DNA of 64,000 nucleotides from Sepioteuthis lessoniana (lineage: Eukaryota > Mollusca > Cephalopoda > Myopsida > Loliginidae): positions 108,050,599 to 108,114,598 of the forward strand of contig OY757913.1 of the NCBI GenBank assembly GCA_963585895.1. The letters are read 5' to 3'. This document shows, in pieces, positions 31,651 through 42,678 of this stretch. The notes under the pieces were generated by a model that was not told where the DNA came from, did not search any database, and saw only the letters and a program-made list of their open reading frames with translations. Within the stretch, counting starts at the first letter, position 1. Each line of letters starts with the position of its first letter. The position numbers and the translations under genes were made by a program.

Positions 31651-31995
31651 TTTGAATATAATTCAATAAAAAATCTGTATTTTAGGTCTAAATGTAATTA
31701 AAAAATTATTAATTAAAGAAAAATTTTTTTAAAACAATTTTACTACATTGCTAACCGAAATTTAAATTTAAAACGGAAGTGGGCTTAATGAAGAGGTAAC
31801 TCTTTACCCCTCTTCTATCCCCTCCCACTCTTCTATCCCCTCCCACTCTCATGTGTCTATTCTAGTTTTTTTATCAAAAAGGTCTGAAGAAGTCCTGTTA
31901 ATTTTTTTTCGTGTTTTTGGAAATTTCAAAAATGCGTAACAGGATTGAAATAAATTTATAATCCTATGTGACCGGTTTCGTTGTTTTTTCTTAAA
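31651..31995. other. No recognised gene; short CTTCTATCCCCTCCCACT duplication
   Basis: The 19-base motif occurs twice in tandem at about 31810-31848. The rest is AT-rich. Confidence 0.5.
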
Positions 31996-31998
31996 GAA

Positions 31999-32025
31999 AG
32001 TATATATATATATATATATATATAT

Positions 32026-32072
<47 letters not shown>
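31999..32072. repeat. (TA)n(GT)n microsatellite
   Basis: TA run then GT run. Confidence 0.95.
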
Positions 32073-32076
<4 letters not shown>

Positions 32077-32670
32077 CTATGCGTGCATGTGTGTATGTGC
32101 ATATATAAAGATAATGAGAACTTTAATTCAAGACAAATAGATATATAGATAGATGATGGTTGCCATCTCGGATTCAAATTTGAGCATCCCATTTTTAAGG
32201 AATGATTATGTCTGCCATGAACGGAATTGACTGTTTAAACTAGCAACAATTTCAAATACTCGAGCAGAAATTTGTACACAAGACAATGAGTTTTATATAA
32301 AACTGTTGTCACACATTTTTATATTCTTGTATTTTAGCAGATCTTTTAATCCTTTCAATTGACTTTCTGATGTGACAGGTACTGTTGCAACTAGTTCAAA
32401 ACTCCATGTTAAATCACTGTGTAGTTTTCATTTAGCTTTTTCTCCAAGCTGTTTGTTAGAGTGAGTGGTGCAACCATACATCAGTACCAAGACGTCTACA
32501 GCTGGTTAATTTTATACAAAGGCATTAAAATAAAAAACCTCTCTGGATTTTCACAACGAAATGTTTCCCTCCTGCTGCTAAGTATTTTGTAATATATCAC
32601 ATTAACATGCAATGAACCCGACAAATGTTGTTGACAAATACATTCGGCCGTAGGTAAAATCAACAGAGTA
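32073..32670. other. No recognised feature
   Basis: Non-repetitive AT-rich sequence up to the minisatellite. No coding signal recognised. Confidence 0.35.
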
Positions 32671-32671
32671 A

Positions 32672-34042
32672 TTACCGGAAAACAAGCAATGCATAGGTGT
32701 AAGCTGCGACTATTGGAGAACAAGCATTGCGTGGGAGTAAACTATAACCAATCAAAATCAAATACTCCATGGGTATAAGCCGTGACCAATGAAAAACAAG
32801 TAATGCATGAGTGTAAGCTGTGATCAACGAAAGACAAGCAATGCATGAGTGTAAGCGGTGAGCAACGAAAAAGAAGCAATGAATGAGGGTAAGCTGTGAC
32901 AAACGAAAAACAAGCAATGCAAGAGTATAAGCCGTGACCAACGAAAGACAAGCATTACATGAGTGTAAGCTGTGACCAATGAAAAACAAGCAATGCAAAA
33001 GCGTAAGCTGTGACCCAGGAAAAAACAAGCAATGCATGAGCGTAAGCTGTTACCAATGAAAAACAAGCAATGCACGAGTGTAAGCAGTGATCAACGAAAA
33101 ACAAGCAATGCATGTGTGTAAGCTGTGACCCCTGAAAAACAAGCAATGCATAAGTGTAAGCCATGACTAACGAAAAACGAACAATACATGAGCGTAAGCC
33201 GTGACCAACAAAAAACAAGCAAGGCATGAGTGTAAGCTGTGACCAACAAAAAAGCAAGGAATGCATGAGGGTAATCCGTGACCAACGAAAAAGAAGCAAT
33301 GCTTGAGTGTAAGCCATACCCAGGAAAAAAAAGCAATGCATGAATGTAAGCTGTGATCAAAGATAAACAAGCAATGCATGTGTGTAAGCCGTGACCAACG
33401 TAAAACAAGCAATGCATGAGTGTAAGCCGTGACCAATGAAAAACAAGCAATGCATGAGTGTATGCTGTTAACAAAGAAAAATAAGCAATGGTGATTGTAA
33501 GCCATGACCAATGAAAGACAAGCAATCCATGAGTGTAAGCTGTGACCAACAAAAAAACAAGGAATGCATGAGGGTAATCCCTGATCAACGAAAAACAAGC
33601 AATGCTTCAGTGTAATCTGTAACCAACGAAAAACAAGCAATGCATGAGTGTAAGCTGTGACGAATGAAAAACAAGCAATGCATGAGTGTAAGCCATGACC
33701 AACGAAAACCAAGCAATGCATGAGTGTAAGCCGTGAGCAACAAAAAAAGCAATGCATGAGTGTATGCCGTGACCAACGAAAAACAAGCAATGCTTGAGTG
33801 TAAGCCATACCCAGGAAAAACTAAGCAATGCATGAATGTAAGCCGTGATCAATGATAAACAAGCAATACATGTGTGTAAGCCGTGACCCATGAAAAACAA
33901 GCAATGCATGAGTGTAAGCCGTGACCAATGAAAAACAAGCAATGCATGAGTGTAAACCATGACCAACGAAAAATAAGCAATGCGTGAGTGTATGCTGTTA
34001 ACAAGGAAAAATAAGCAATGCATGAGTATAAGCAATGCATGT
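32672..34042. repeat. 38-bp minisatellite, left block (about 36 copies)
   Basis: The unit AAGCAATGCATGAGTGTAAG plus CCGTGACCAACGAAAAAC repeats every 38 bases with substitutions and a few indels. Since 38 is not divisible by three, a stop-free unit reads through all frames in turn. That explains the many overlapping minus-strand frames (for example 33167-33808 and 33607-34122). These are not credible genes. Confidence 0.95.
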
Positions 34043-34046
34043 CTGT

Positions 34047-34781
34047 GTTGTAATTTGACCTTTTGACCCGGCCAAAAATGCCATTCCATGGTGATGCACC
34101 GGAAGGAAGTGACACATTCCAATGGCAGTTATGAGAGGAAATCGCGTGGGCAGAAATTGGCTGATGAAATGGGACGAGCTAAAAATTTCCGATGGTACAC
34201 TCATAGACTGATGCACCGGAAGAGAGTGACCTGTAAACTGCATGACAGTTATGTCTGCTCGATGACGATCACACAGGCCCTTTCAAAGATAGCGGAAGGG
34301 ATACATCCCGATCGCCAGATATCGGAAGAAATTGCGGAGGCGTGGAGGCTTGTCCATACCTCTGCATGGGAGTTTGAAGGTAATATAAGGCCGACGAATT
34401 GAACAGTAGCCAGTTGAGTTGAGTCCCAGACAGTTCCAGACGAGATGTGGTAGGGAAAGCCACACCAGGCCGAATGGGCTTGGGGCCCTGATGAGTTGGG
34501 GTCCAGAGAAGATGCTGATAAGATGCAGTAAAGAAAGCCAGCACCCAGCAGAGAGGACCCCAGCATCAGGATAACTAGAAAGACACAACCTTGACGGCCA
34601 TAAAAGTGAGGGTCAAAATATTTCAGTTATGTTCGGTCTCCAACTCCCTCTCACACGCAAACCTTGAATAACCTTTTCGAACAGTTGCAATAAACAGAGA
34701 GGTAAAATATTATTAAAGAAGTCTTCTGGCGTCTGTCTTTATTATTGCGTCGTTATGATGCTGTAGATGAGCATATAACAA
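34047..34781 (+). mobile_element. LTR-E-like insertion within the 38-bp minisatellite
   Basis: The same four bases CTGT flank the element at 34043-34046 and 34782-34785. Removing one copy and the element restores a recognisable 38-bp unit. It shares structure with 41910-42495: TTGACCTT..GACCCGGCC, two TGATGCACCGGAAG motifs (34092-34105, 34209-34222), GTGGTAGGGAAAGCCACA, AATAAA at 34689-34694. A polyadenylation signal near the 3' end and TG/CA-like ends suggest a solo LTR. The open frame 34088-34402 has no known domain. Confidence 0.6.
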
Positions 34782-34785
34782 CTGT

Positions 34786-35385
34786 ACCTGTGACCAACGA
34801 TAAAGAAGGAATGCATGAGTGTATGCTGTTAACAAAGAAAAATAAGCAATGCATGAGGGTAAGCCGTGACCAACGAAAAACATGCAATGCATGTGTGTAA
34901 GCTGTGACCAACAAAAAACAAGCAAAACATGTGTTTAAGACGTGACCAGCGAAAAACAAGCAATGAATGAGTGTAAGCTGTGACCAACAAAAAACATGCA
35001 ATACATGTTTGTAACGGTGACCAAAGAAAAACAAGCAATGCATGAATGTAAGTCGTGACCAACAAAAAACAAGCAATGCATGAGGGTAAGCCGTGACCAT
35101 CAAAAAACAAGCAATGCATGAGGGTTAGCCGTGACCAATGAAAACAAGCAATGCCTGAGTGTAAGCCGTGATTAACGAAAAACAAGCAATGTGTGTGTGT
35201 AGGCTGTGACCATTGAAAAAAAGCAATGCATGCTTGTAAGTTGTTACCAATGAAAAACAAGCAATGCATGAGTGTAAGCCGTGACCAACGAAAAACAAGT
35301 AATGGATAAGTATAATCCGTGACCAACGAAAAACAAGCAAAGCATGAGTGTAGGCTGTTACCAATAAAAAAATAAATATTGCGTG
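34786..35385. repeat. 38-bp minisatellite, right block (about 15 copies)
   Basis: Continues the unit of 32672-34042 after the insertion, with somewhat more divergence. The minus-strand frames 34829-35416 and 34753-35103 are repeat artefacts. Confidence 0.95.
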
Positions 35386-35389
35386 TTGG

Positions 35390-36460
35390 TCTTATGGGAG
35401 TTTTGAGACTATACAAGATCTAGAATTTTGAGTGAAATCAGTTCCCGTAGGCTATTTGATTCCTGACTGTTCCTTCTTGTGCGAGAAATATCCCCAATTG
35501 CTCTCCCGTTCCATACAGGCATCACCGTCGAAGAATAAAAATAATATTTTCATATATACATGTTCCTGATTATTTGTCAAGACCTTCTTTTCAGCTTTTC
35601 ATGGCTTCCGTAAAGAATTTTATGACCTTGTCAGATATCTTGTACATTTTCAAGCAATCTGCTATCTAGCTTTGCAGGATAATATCATAAACCTTTTTTG
35701 TGATCGATCCAAACCATGGTTATATTTTCCGACTGGATTATATCTACTTTGGGATGTGCTGATCAATGTCAGTGTTGTATAGCCATAATGATAATACGAA
35801 ATTCAATGAACGAACGAAACTCTTCTTTATGAAAATATATCTCTCATTTCACTCTCGAAAAGGGCCCACAGTTTGTTGTTAGTTGAGAGATAGATAGAGT
35901 GACATATACTCAGAGAGAGAGGACTTCTCTTTCCCATATCCCCCAGCGGTAGCCAGCGAGTGCCAACGCTTGCATCCCATTGCAAGCTCGTCAGTGACGC
36001 CTCTAATCGGCTGCGTATCCCTCGCTCAACTAAGGTTCTCTGCAATCTGTCTACATCTGACTGCGTGGTTCTCATCACGTGAACTCCTTCCGGTTAAACA
36101 CCTGTTGTACCCGTCTGCCCTGATCGTGCTGCCCTGTTTATTAATCACAACGTGACAGCTTGTCAAAGCACACGGGGTCACTAGGAACGAACCGAAAATT
36201 CATGGCATATGTTATATAACATCAGCTGTTCCACTTTGTCCTCTGTAGCATTGTTACTGTTCTTCGGGAAACAGTCTGCAGCATAACTGCATAATCTGTA
36301 TGGTTTTCCGCATCATAGGTTCACACGTCGTCGATCTACCGTTGCAGATGACGGTTCTTTTCCGGGGCCTTTCTCGACCAGGATAGTTTTCCCCTTAATC
36401 ATCCATTTGGATGTTCTTGCTTCTTTTAAGCATCTACTCAATTCAAGAGCCAGACTGTCA
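35390..36460. other. Unassigned stretch
   Basis: The minus-strand frame 35827-36078 (MMRTTQSDVDRLQRTLVERG...) has a compositionally normal N-terminus, but I recognise no domain. Downstream it runs into (GATA)-like repeats. AATAA and GC-rich segments at 35940-36150 could belong to an LTR or leader of an element not otherwise seen here. Confidence 0.35.
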
Positions 36461-36464
36461 TAGG

Positions 36465-36672
36465 AGAGTCCTCGTGTTGTAGTGGTTAAAGCGCTTGACT
36501 GCGGAATCGTAGTTAGCGAGTTCAAACTCCAGGGGCGCTATTACGTTCACTTTCGGTATGTACCCCCTTATCCTCCCAGCGATGGGTTAAATAGCACCTC
36601 TACTGTTCTTTTAGAAGGATGGATTTGGCATTAAATGACCCAACAAGGTTGATATGCTATTAAACAACAAAA
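36465..36672 (+). mobile_element. S1 tRNA-headed SINE, best copy
   Basis: TCGTGTTGTAGTGGTTAAAG (box A region 36473-36485), GCGAGTTCAAACTCC (box B, 36517-36531), GTTCACTTTCGGTATG, and the tail ATTTGGCATTAAATGACCC ... GGTTGATATGCTATTAAAC at 36622-36663. The tRNA-like head, body and hairpin tail are all present. Confidence 0.8.
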
Positions 36673-36674
36673 CA

Positions 36675-37110
36675 AAAACAGTCTGTCAGGGATGGATATG
36701 CCATCATGGCCTTTGCTGGGCCGTCTGGCATTCGTGTGTGATGGGGTATCAAACACTGGCAGATTCGAGGCCGAAAGGCCCCCAACTTCGGTTTGGCCAC
36801 CCTCGGGTGGGTGAACTGCAACCTTTGTTTCCTTTGTATAGCACTAGACCTTGTTGTCTAGTTTAAGCGATAACCCGGCATACGTGCCCAGATCCAAATT
36901 TGGATTCGTGATGCTGCTTGCCTCATTAGACCCACATTGCACTTAGTGGGTCGATGAGCAGCACAGACCAGCAGGGTTCTAGTCTCGGCTCGTTCCCAAC
37001 CTTCCCCTCCCCTTTATCCCCACTTTAATCGGCCTTCGGGCTTTTGACCTTGTGTCAAGTCCTGTCTGGTGGGAGGCAGTGACAAACATCATGGCCTGAA
37101 ATTTTCTAAT
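36675..37110 (+). mobile_element. Unclassified GC-richer repeat-like element
   Basis: Contains small hairpins (GGGTCTAATGAGG-type stem around 36925-36955; CCGAAAGGC) and ends in GACCTTGTGTCAAGTCCTG, GGTGGGAGGCAGTGACAAA, which resembles the S3 SINE 3' end. It may be a longer SINE or leader related to S3. Seen once in the window. Confidence 0.35.
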
Positions 37111-37267
37111 TCGCTACTTTCTTCAGTTTTTCTCTGAGCGTTTTACAGATATTTGTCCGCCTCAAGACATTCTTCGAATCCCTGCTGTTTATCCAATCGA
37201 TCTTTCTGTTATGTTCTTTCCATTCCCATAATTATGGTTATTCTACTCCTTTTCGAATTTTTTTTTA

Positions 37268-37530
37268 TACCAGCATTAGCCGATGGTTTCTCAGTGGAGC
37301 TTGAGTGACAGCAAGTCTCCTCAAAGTCCAGGGACGCTTCTCAGTATACTGGCCGATCTTAATAATGCTTTCGTTTGGACTTATTTCCAAGTCTTCCAGT
37401 CCCTGTTCCAATCATTTGGCTACTTTACTAAAAGCACCAATTATAATTAGTATCACTGTCACGTTCATGTTCCACAGTTTTTTTTTCAATTCTCTAGCAA
37501 GGTACTAATCTTTCTTTTCGTTTTAATTCA
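37268..37530 (-). pseudogene. L2 LINE 3' end, stack copy 1
   Basis: Antisense of the L2 terminus (AGCGTTAGC-like start, CAAGTCTCC..CCAGGGACGCTTCTCAG, TTCTCTAGCAAGGTA). It ends at an ATTATTAGTATCATTATTAT tract that is the tail of the next copy. Confidence 0.75.
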
Positions 37531-37554
37531 ATTATTAGTATCATTATTATTTTA

Positions 37555-37835
37555 CCGTTTTGAGAGTTTTTCATGCCAGCGTTAGCTGATGGGTTTTCTC
37601 TGGATTCTGTGAGACAGCAAACCTCCTCAAGTCTCCCGGACTCTTCTCGGTATTCTTGCCGATCTCAATAATGCGGCAGTTTGGATGGTGCCCACTCGTG
37701 TTCTATTTTCCAATTCTTCCACCAAACCTTTGGTGATTGTACCAAGCCTGCCAATTACAAATGGTATCATGGTTATATTCATGTTCCGTAGTTTTTTCAG
37801 TTCCCTAGCAAGGTTAAATTACTTGCTGGTTTTGT
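37555..37835 (-). pseudogene. L2 LINE 3' end, stack copy 2
   Basis: Same segment as the previous entry and in the same orientation: CCAGCGTTAGCTGATGGG, TCTCCCGGACTCTTCTCGG, TTCCCTAGCAAGG. The plus-strand frame 37685-37882 is the antisense shadow. Confidence 0.75.
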
Positions 37836-37844
37836 TTTGTTTGG

Positions 37845-38055
37845 TTTGGTTCCTTTGTTTAATAGCATATCAACCTTTGTAGGTTATTTGATGCCAAAGC
37901 TATTCTCATAGAAGAACAGTAGAGGTACTATTTAATAGCTGGGAGGATAAGGGTATTTGCCTGAAAGTGAACGTAATAGCACGACTGGAGTTCGAACTCG
38001 CTTACTACGATTCCGCAGTCCATCACTTTAACCATTACACCACAAGGACACCCAC
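37845..38055 (-). mobile_element. S1 SINE inserted in the L2 stack
   Basis: Hairpin tail CATATCAACCTTTGTAGGTT ... GATGCC at 37866-37895, body, box B reverse GAGTTCGAACTCGC and box A reverse CCATTACACCACAAGG near 38032-38047. Confidence 0.8.
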
Positions 38056-38059
38056 TTAA

Positions 38060-38255
38060 TTACTTGCGAGTTTTTCACTCTAGCGTTATCTGGTCGTGGC
38101 ATTTCACTGGAGTCTGAGTGATAGCAATTTGTTCAGGTCTTCGTGATTCTTCTGGGTATTCTAACCGGTCTTAATTGTGTAGTGGTTTGGAGAGTATCGT
38201 GTCTTCCTTTGTTTTTTTTAATTCCTCCAGTCTTTTTTTCCAAGCCTTTTCAGGT
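38060..38255 (-). pseudogene. L2 LINE 3' end, stack copy 3
   Basis: TTTTTCACTCTAGCGTTATC, GTCTGAGTGATAGCAATTTG, GATTCTTCTGGGTATTCTAA. More diverged than the other two. Confidence 0.6.
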
Positions 38256-38292
38256 GTCTACTAAAGAGTATAAAATTCCTTTCTAACAATTA

Positions 38293-38440
38293 TGTTTGGT
38301 TGGAGTAGTTGATGGCATATCAACCTTCTTTCCCAAGGGTATTTATCCGAAAGTGAACATAATAGTGCGACTGGAGTTCGAACTCGCTCACTACGATTCC
38401 GTAGTCCTGCGATTTAACCATTACACCACGAGGACATCCT
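38293..38440 (-). mobile_element. S1 SINE, internally deleted
   Basis: Tail GATGGCATATCAACCTTCTT is joined directly to the body. Box B reverse GAGTTCGAACTCGC and box A reverse CCATTACACCACGAGG (38419-38434) are well kept. The middle of the hairpin is deleted. Confidence 0.75.
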
Positions 38441-38489
38441 CCTCTCACAGTTACCGTGTAATGATTGCTTTTCTCAAGTGAGTTCCAAT

Positions 38490-38640
38490 CATAACGTGAT
38501 TTACTAAGCTTTTTGCTTACATGTTGAACAAGGCCGTACTATTGAGACACCAAAAGAGACTCGAACTCATTCGTGTAGGTTTGCAAGTTTAGATTGCAAA
38601 CCATTACACCACCTGAGGCGCCCAGTTCCACTCATAACGT
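38490..38640 (-). mobile_element. S6 tRNA-headed SINE
   Basis: Box A TGGTGTAATGG is the reverse of 38601-38611 and fits the consensus fully. Box B region GAGTTCGAGTC is the reverse of 38557-38568. The tail CATAACGTGATTTACTAAGC lies at about 38492-38511. Confidence 0.75.
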
Positions 38641-38784
38641 GATAGACGCTTTTTGAAAAGTTTCATTTTAATATTTCAAATTGAACTGATTTTCTATCAA
38701 AAATTCTCACTCTGAGGAAGATACCGGGAAATTTCAGTGATCAAATTGCTCCTCTCTCTCTCTTTTTGTCTTTTTCCTTTTTTC

Positions 38785-38948
38785 AACATCATTTTCTTTC
38801 TTTCTTTCTTTCTTTCTTTTACTTTATCTGTTAAAACCTCTATTTTTTTACTTTTTTCCAACATCTTTTTCTTTCTTTCTTTCTTTCTTTCTTTCTTTTA
38901 CTTTATCTGTTAAAACCTCTTTTTTTTAACTTTTTTCCAACATCTTTT

Positions 38949-38988
<40 letters not shown>

Positions 38989-39065
38989 TTATTCTTTCTT
39001 TCTTTTATTCTTTCTTATCTTTTATTCAAAGTTTCTTTTTATCTTTTTCGTTTTTTCCAAATATT

Positions 39066-39101
<36 letters not shown>

Positions 39102-39185
39102 GTTTTTTTCTGCCATCTCTATCTTTTTCTTTCTTTTTCTTGTCTTTTTTGCCATCTTTCTTTCTTTCTTTCTTTCTTTGACTGT
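38785..39185. repeat. (CTTT)n tract with internal duplication
   Basis: CTTT repeats in several blocks. The segment ACTTTATCTGTTAAAACCTC occurs at 38820 and again at 38900, showing tandem duplication of an ~80-bp block. Open frames 39022-39207 and 39100-39420 come from this tract. Confidence 0.9.
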
Positions 39186-39189
39186 CTTT

Positions 39190-39478
39190 CCTTGCCTTTA
39201 TTATCATTCCTGTCTTTTTTCTATTCTTTTCCTCCCTCTCTCTTTTTCACTTTCTTTCTTTCTCTCGCTCTCTCTTTATTTCATTATTGTGAAAATAATG
39301 AAGGCACAAGGCCTTAGAGTTTTGGGGGAGGGGAAAGGAGTGGTCTTGCTTTACGTAAAGTTTCTAAGGGGGAACCTAGCTAGCCACAATCGCCGACCCA
39401 TTCAACAATACAATATATAACCATTCATTCATCGCCATACGCGCTGCTACCACCAAAATACCACATTTGCTCTATGAA

Positions 39479-39527
<49 letters not shown>

Positions 39528-40165
39528 CTATCTGCCTATCTACTTATCTATCACAATCAGTTCATATCTACCCAATGTTCTCCCTCATTTCCCTTCTTTT
39601 TCTTCTTCTTTTCCCGTGCAATACCTTTCAATCATGATAAGCTAACTCCTATTTATGCTGTCTTAGCGTTCCTATTAAACATTTTCTTTCACCGTGTGAA
39701 AGCACTCAGCCTCGCAGCCCATTGACAAATTAACATGGAACATTCCAAGAAATTAAATCCACTTTTTTCTTTTCTTTTTTTATTTCAATTGCTGACAGCG
39801 ATTCTAATCTACAATTGGCATCCCGAGACACTTTTCGATAGATAACAGCTGTTGCAGCAAAAGAAAATATCAAACCTTCTTATTAACGTAGGAAAACTGA
39901 CTAGTTTCATCTGCCTTTACTAGAACAGGAAATTTTATGGAATAGAAGTTAGTGACTTATTTATTTCTGCGTACGAAGCCAATTAAGACTCCTTTTTAAT
40001 TATTTTTTTTATTTTAATATCTATGCTTCCTTATAGAAATGAATTTTAATTAGTGAGATATGCATAGAACAATCCTAATTCTGTTATCCGCCTTCCATTA
40101 ATACCATGGCAGTCAGAAGGTGATGACTTCAGAGATAATTCAAATGAATAATTCTTAGTGTTCTT
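39190..40165. other. Unassigned, with (CT)n at 39483-39524
   Basis: CT microsatellite in the middle, otherwise AT-rich sequence with no recognised element or gene. Confidence 0.4.
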
Positions 40166-40179
40166 GCATCTACGATGGT

Positions 40180-40990
40180 TGGCTGAAAATTAAGTCTATA
40201 TACTTCTCCCTATGCTTTTGCTGTGCTTGGATCTCATTGATCAAAAAATTCATCGGCAGTAAATACGAATGTGGTCCTAACAGTGCGTGTTGGGTTGGTC
40301 TGTCTACGGTGAGCCTGTTCGTTCGAACTTCCTGAGCCCACGTTGTGTTGACCGATCCGCAGGAAAGTCGTCGAAGAGCCGTCGAAGAGCTGGCTCGGAC
40401 TCCACACAGTTCTGGCTGGGTTTGAAGCGGATCAAATTCACCAGGTGTAAATAAAACAAAACTTTTATTTAAAATACTATGATTAAAATCATGTATGCAT
40501 AACAAAGGATTTCTATTTCAAGACTGGAATTTCCCGAACCAGGGGATTCTTTAGTTGAAGGTAACAAGTTGACAGGCGATAATTTATATGGCTAATGAGC
40601 CTCAAATCAGTCTTCTATCTTGGTAGTTTCAAAGGAATTTCTGGTTGAATGGTGAAGTTCAGGACTTTGGGTGGTGAAATCGGCTGCAAGGGCTTTAGTC
40701 TTCTAGAAACAACCTTCGATCTCGTTCTTCCCCTTTCAGTGTCTTCTTTTATGGGGATCCAAACCCCTGAATGCACAGCAAGATTATCCAGCAAACAAAA
40801 ACCCTAGAGTAATGGGCACTTATAGTAATCATCAAAGTGGAGAAGAAAAAGACCCCAAAGCCTACATTTGATTGGCCAGCCAATTAAAAAGCTCCGCCCT
40901 TCTTTTCTTTGATTGGTGAGCCAATCAATAACATTCTTTTATAGGTTCATGGCCTTATGCCACACCTTAGCTGAAAAGCCGTCAAGTTTC
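40180..40990 (-). mobile_element. Candidate LTR or promoter-bearing repeat
   Basis: On the minus strand two CCAAT-type inverted pairs occur (TTGATTGGCTCACCAATCAA at 40908-40927 reverse; AATTGGCTGGCCAATCAAA at about 40868-40887), with GGGCGG between them. A TATA-like CCCATAAAAGAAG (40749-40761 reverse) follows, then AATAAA signals near 40448-40470. This CCAAT/GC/TATA/poly(A) order within about 550 bp fits U3-R-U5. The frame 40170-40505 covers the downstream part and has no known domain. There is no second copy in the window and no target duplication found. A host promoter or a leader cannot be excluded. Confidence 0.4.
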
Positions 40991-41214
40991 AATCATTCTA
41001 ATACTGGCTCAACCTGACCTTTCAAACGAATCATTTCCGTGCACCCCAAATCACAATTAAAACAATGACCTTTTCAAAATTATTATGTTTTAATAATTCA
41101 AACTAAACGACCCAGACCTTGTATCGATGACAATTTCAACTATTCAAAAATTCTTATGAATTACACCACCTTATCAAAAGTAAGGCAATTACCTTTAATA
41201 AATTATCTCTATAA

Positions 41215-41485
41215 TTAAGTTGGTTGGTTGGCAACTGTAACCGAGGGTGACCCGAAGGCTCCCTTTTCAATAGTTTCGACAACTAGGTTTAAGGGAGGGC
41301 GCCGCTCCCTTCCCTAGATTCCTCTACTTTACCCTTGATACATACCTCATAATGCTGAGTGTTAAGCAAGGAGGTATCAAGTGCCATATTTTAAGTCTTT
41401 GGTATGACTCGACCTGGGATTAAACCCCGGTCTCCGGACCATTGGCGAATACTCTACCCACTAGGCAATGACCCGGTTATCTCTA
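41215..41485 (-). mobile_element. S2 tRNA-headed SINE
   Basis: Antisense order: 3' end GGCAACTGTAACCGAGGGTG, body AGGCTCCCTTTTCAATAG, GGATTAAACCCCGG (box B reverse) and CTACCCACTAGGCAATG (box A reverse). Near full length. Confidence 0.8.
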
Positions 41486-41542
41486 TAATTAATCTAAGTG
41501 TTTGATTTGATATTTTAACACTAACCATAATGTTATACTAAG

Positions 41543-41720
41543 TCATCGAATGAGGGCGCCTCTGGTGGTTTAATAATTAGTAAGCTAGACAAACAAACCA
41601 ATAGGAGTGAGTTCGAGTCTCACTGGGTGCCCTATTTACATGGCCTTGTGCCTCATTTAAGCAAAAAGCTTAGCACTCGTAAATCACTACTAAATCATCG
41701 GATGCACTTTCCACCCACCT
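41543..41720 (+). mobile_element. S6 tRNA-headed SINE
   Basis: GGGCGCCTCTGGTGGTTTAA (box A region, diverged), GAGTTCGAGTCTCAC (box B, 41611-41625), CATGGCCTTGTGCCTCATTT, AGCAAAAAGCTTAG, GTAAATCACT. Confidence 0.75.
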
Positions 41721-41909
41721 TTGTAAGTTTGGTGTGGGAGCTGGAGCTGATTTTTCAAACACAGGGGCCAGAGCTCCTACCTCAACAGAAAACGCCCCTT
41801 GTTGACCCTATTGAAGAGTGATACGTTTTAAACACTTGGCTTAAATTGATTTCGATGGCAGAATTTCTCATCAATAGACGTCACACATATGGATGAGACA
41901 CAGTCGTTC

Positions 41910-42495
41910 TGTTATGTTTTGACCTTCGACCCGGCCCAAAAAAAATGCTATTCCAAGGTGATGCACCGGAAGGGAGTGACACATTCCAATGGCAGTTAGG
42001 AGAGGAAATCGCGCGGGCGGAAATTTGCTGATGAAATGAGACAAGGTAATTCCTATGGTACACTACAGAGTGATGCACCGGAAGAGAGTGACCTCTGAAC
42101 TGCATGACACTTATTTCCGCTTGATGACGATTAAACATTCGATTTCAAAAATCGAGTGGGCGTCGAACGATTATATAATTCAGTTGAGTTCGACGAGCCT
42201 GTGGCAGTTGAGTTGAAGATCGGACGGAGTTATAGACGAAATGTGGTAGGGAAAGCCACATCAGGCCGAAGGGGCCTTTGGGCCCTGATGAGTGGGCCCT
42301 AGGCCTCCGGTTGAGCAGCACTAAAGAACAAGAAAGACACAACGTGACGGTCATAACAGTAGGGTCAAGATATTACAGTTTATATTCGATCTCCAGCTCC
42401 CTCTCACAAGCAAACCTTGAGTAACCCTTTTCGAACCCTTGCAATAAAGTGAGAGGTATATATTTTTGTAAAGAAGTCTATACCATCATGTAACA
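41910..42495 (+). mobile_element. LTR-E, solo-LTR-like element
   Basis: Begins TGTTATGTTTTGACC and ends CATGTAACA. It contains two TGATGCACCGGAAG motifs (41960-41973, 42071-42084), GTGGTAGGGAAAGCCACATC, and AATAAA at 42443-42448 followed by GTGAGAGGT. It is homologous to 34047-34781 but shorter because of an internal deletion. No coding interior and no clear target duplication. Confidence 0.6.
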
Positions 42496-42678
42496 ATACT
42501 TAATAAATAATATACCGTTATACTTTAAGTATTTGTAAAGATTATAATTAGTAACTTAAAACCATATAACTGTGTGTAAACAAATCACTATTATCAAATC
42601 AGAATAATGACATGAAAACATATAAATATTAGTATTACTTAGGAATAATTGAACTCATGCAACTACATACAAATTAGT

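Noticed and set aside
32672-34042. Possible CRISPR-like array
   Set aside because: Units abut directly with no unique spacers, and the surroundings are eukaryotic transposons.
34088-34402. 104-codon frame inside the LTR-E-like insertion as a gene
   Set aside because: It is not kept open in the related copy at 41910-42495, and several overlapping frames exist on the other strand.
32672-35416. Long overlapping minus-strand frames resembling repetitive membrane proteins (up to 213 codons)
   Set aside because: They are translations of the 38-bp minisatellite. The unit has no stop in any frame, so overlapping frames arise automatically.
35827-36078. 83-codon frame MMRTTQSDVDRL... as a host exon
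   Set aside because: No domain known to me, and the frame runs into a simple repeat. It is noted but not called.
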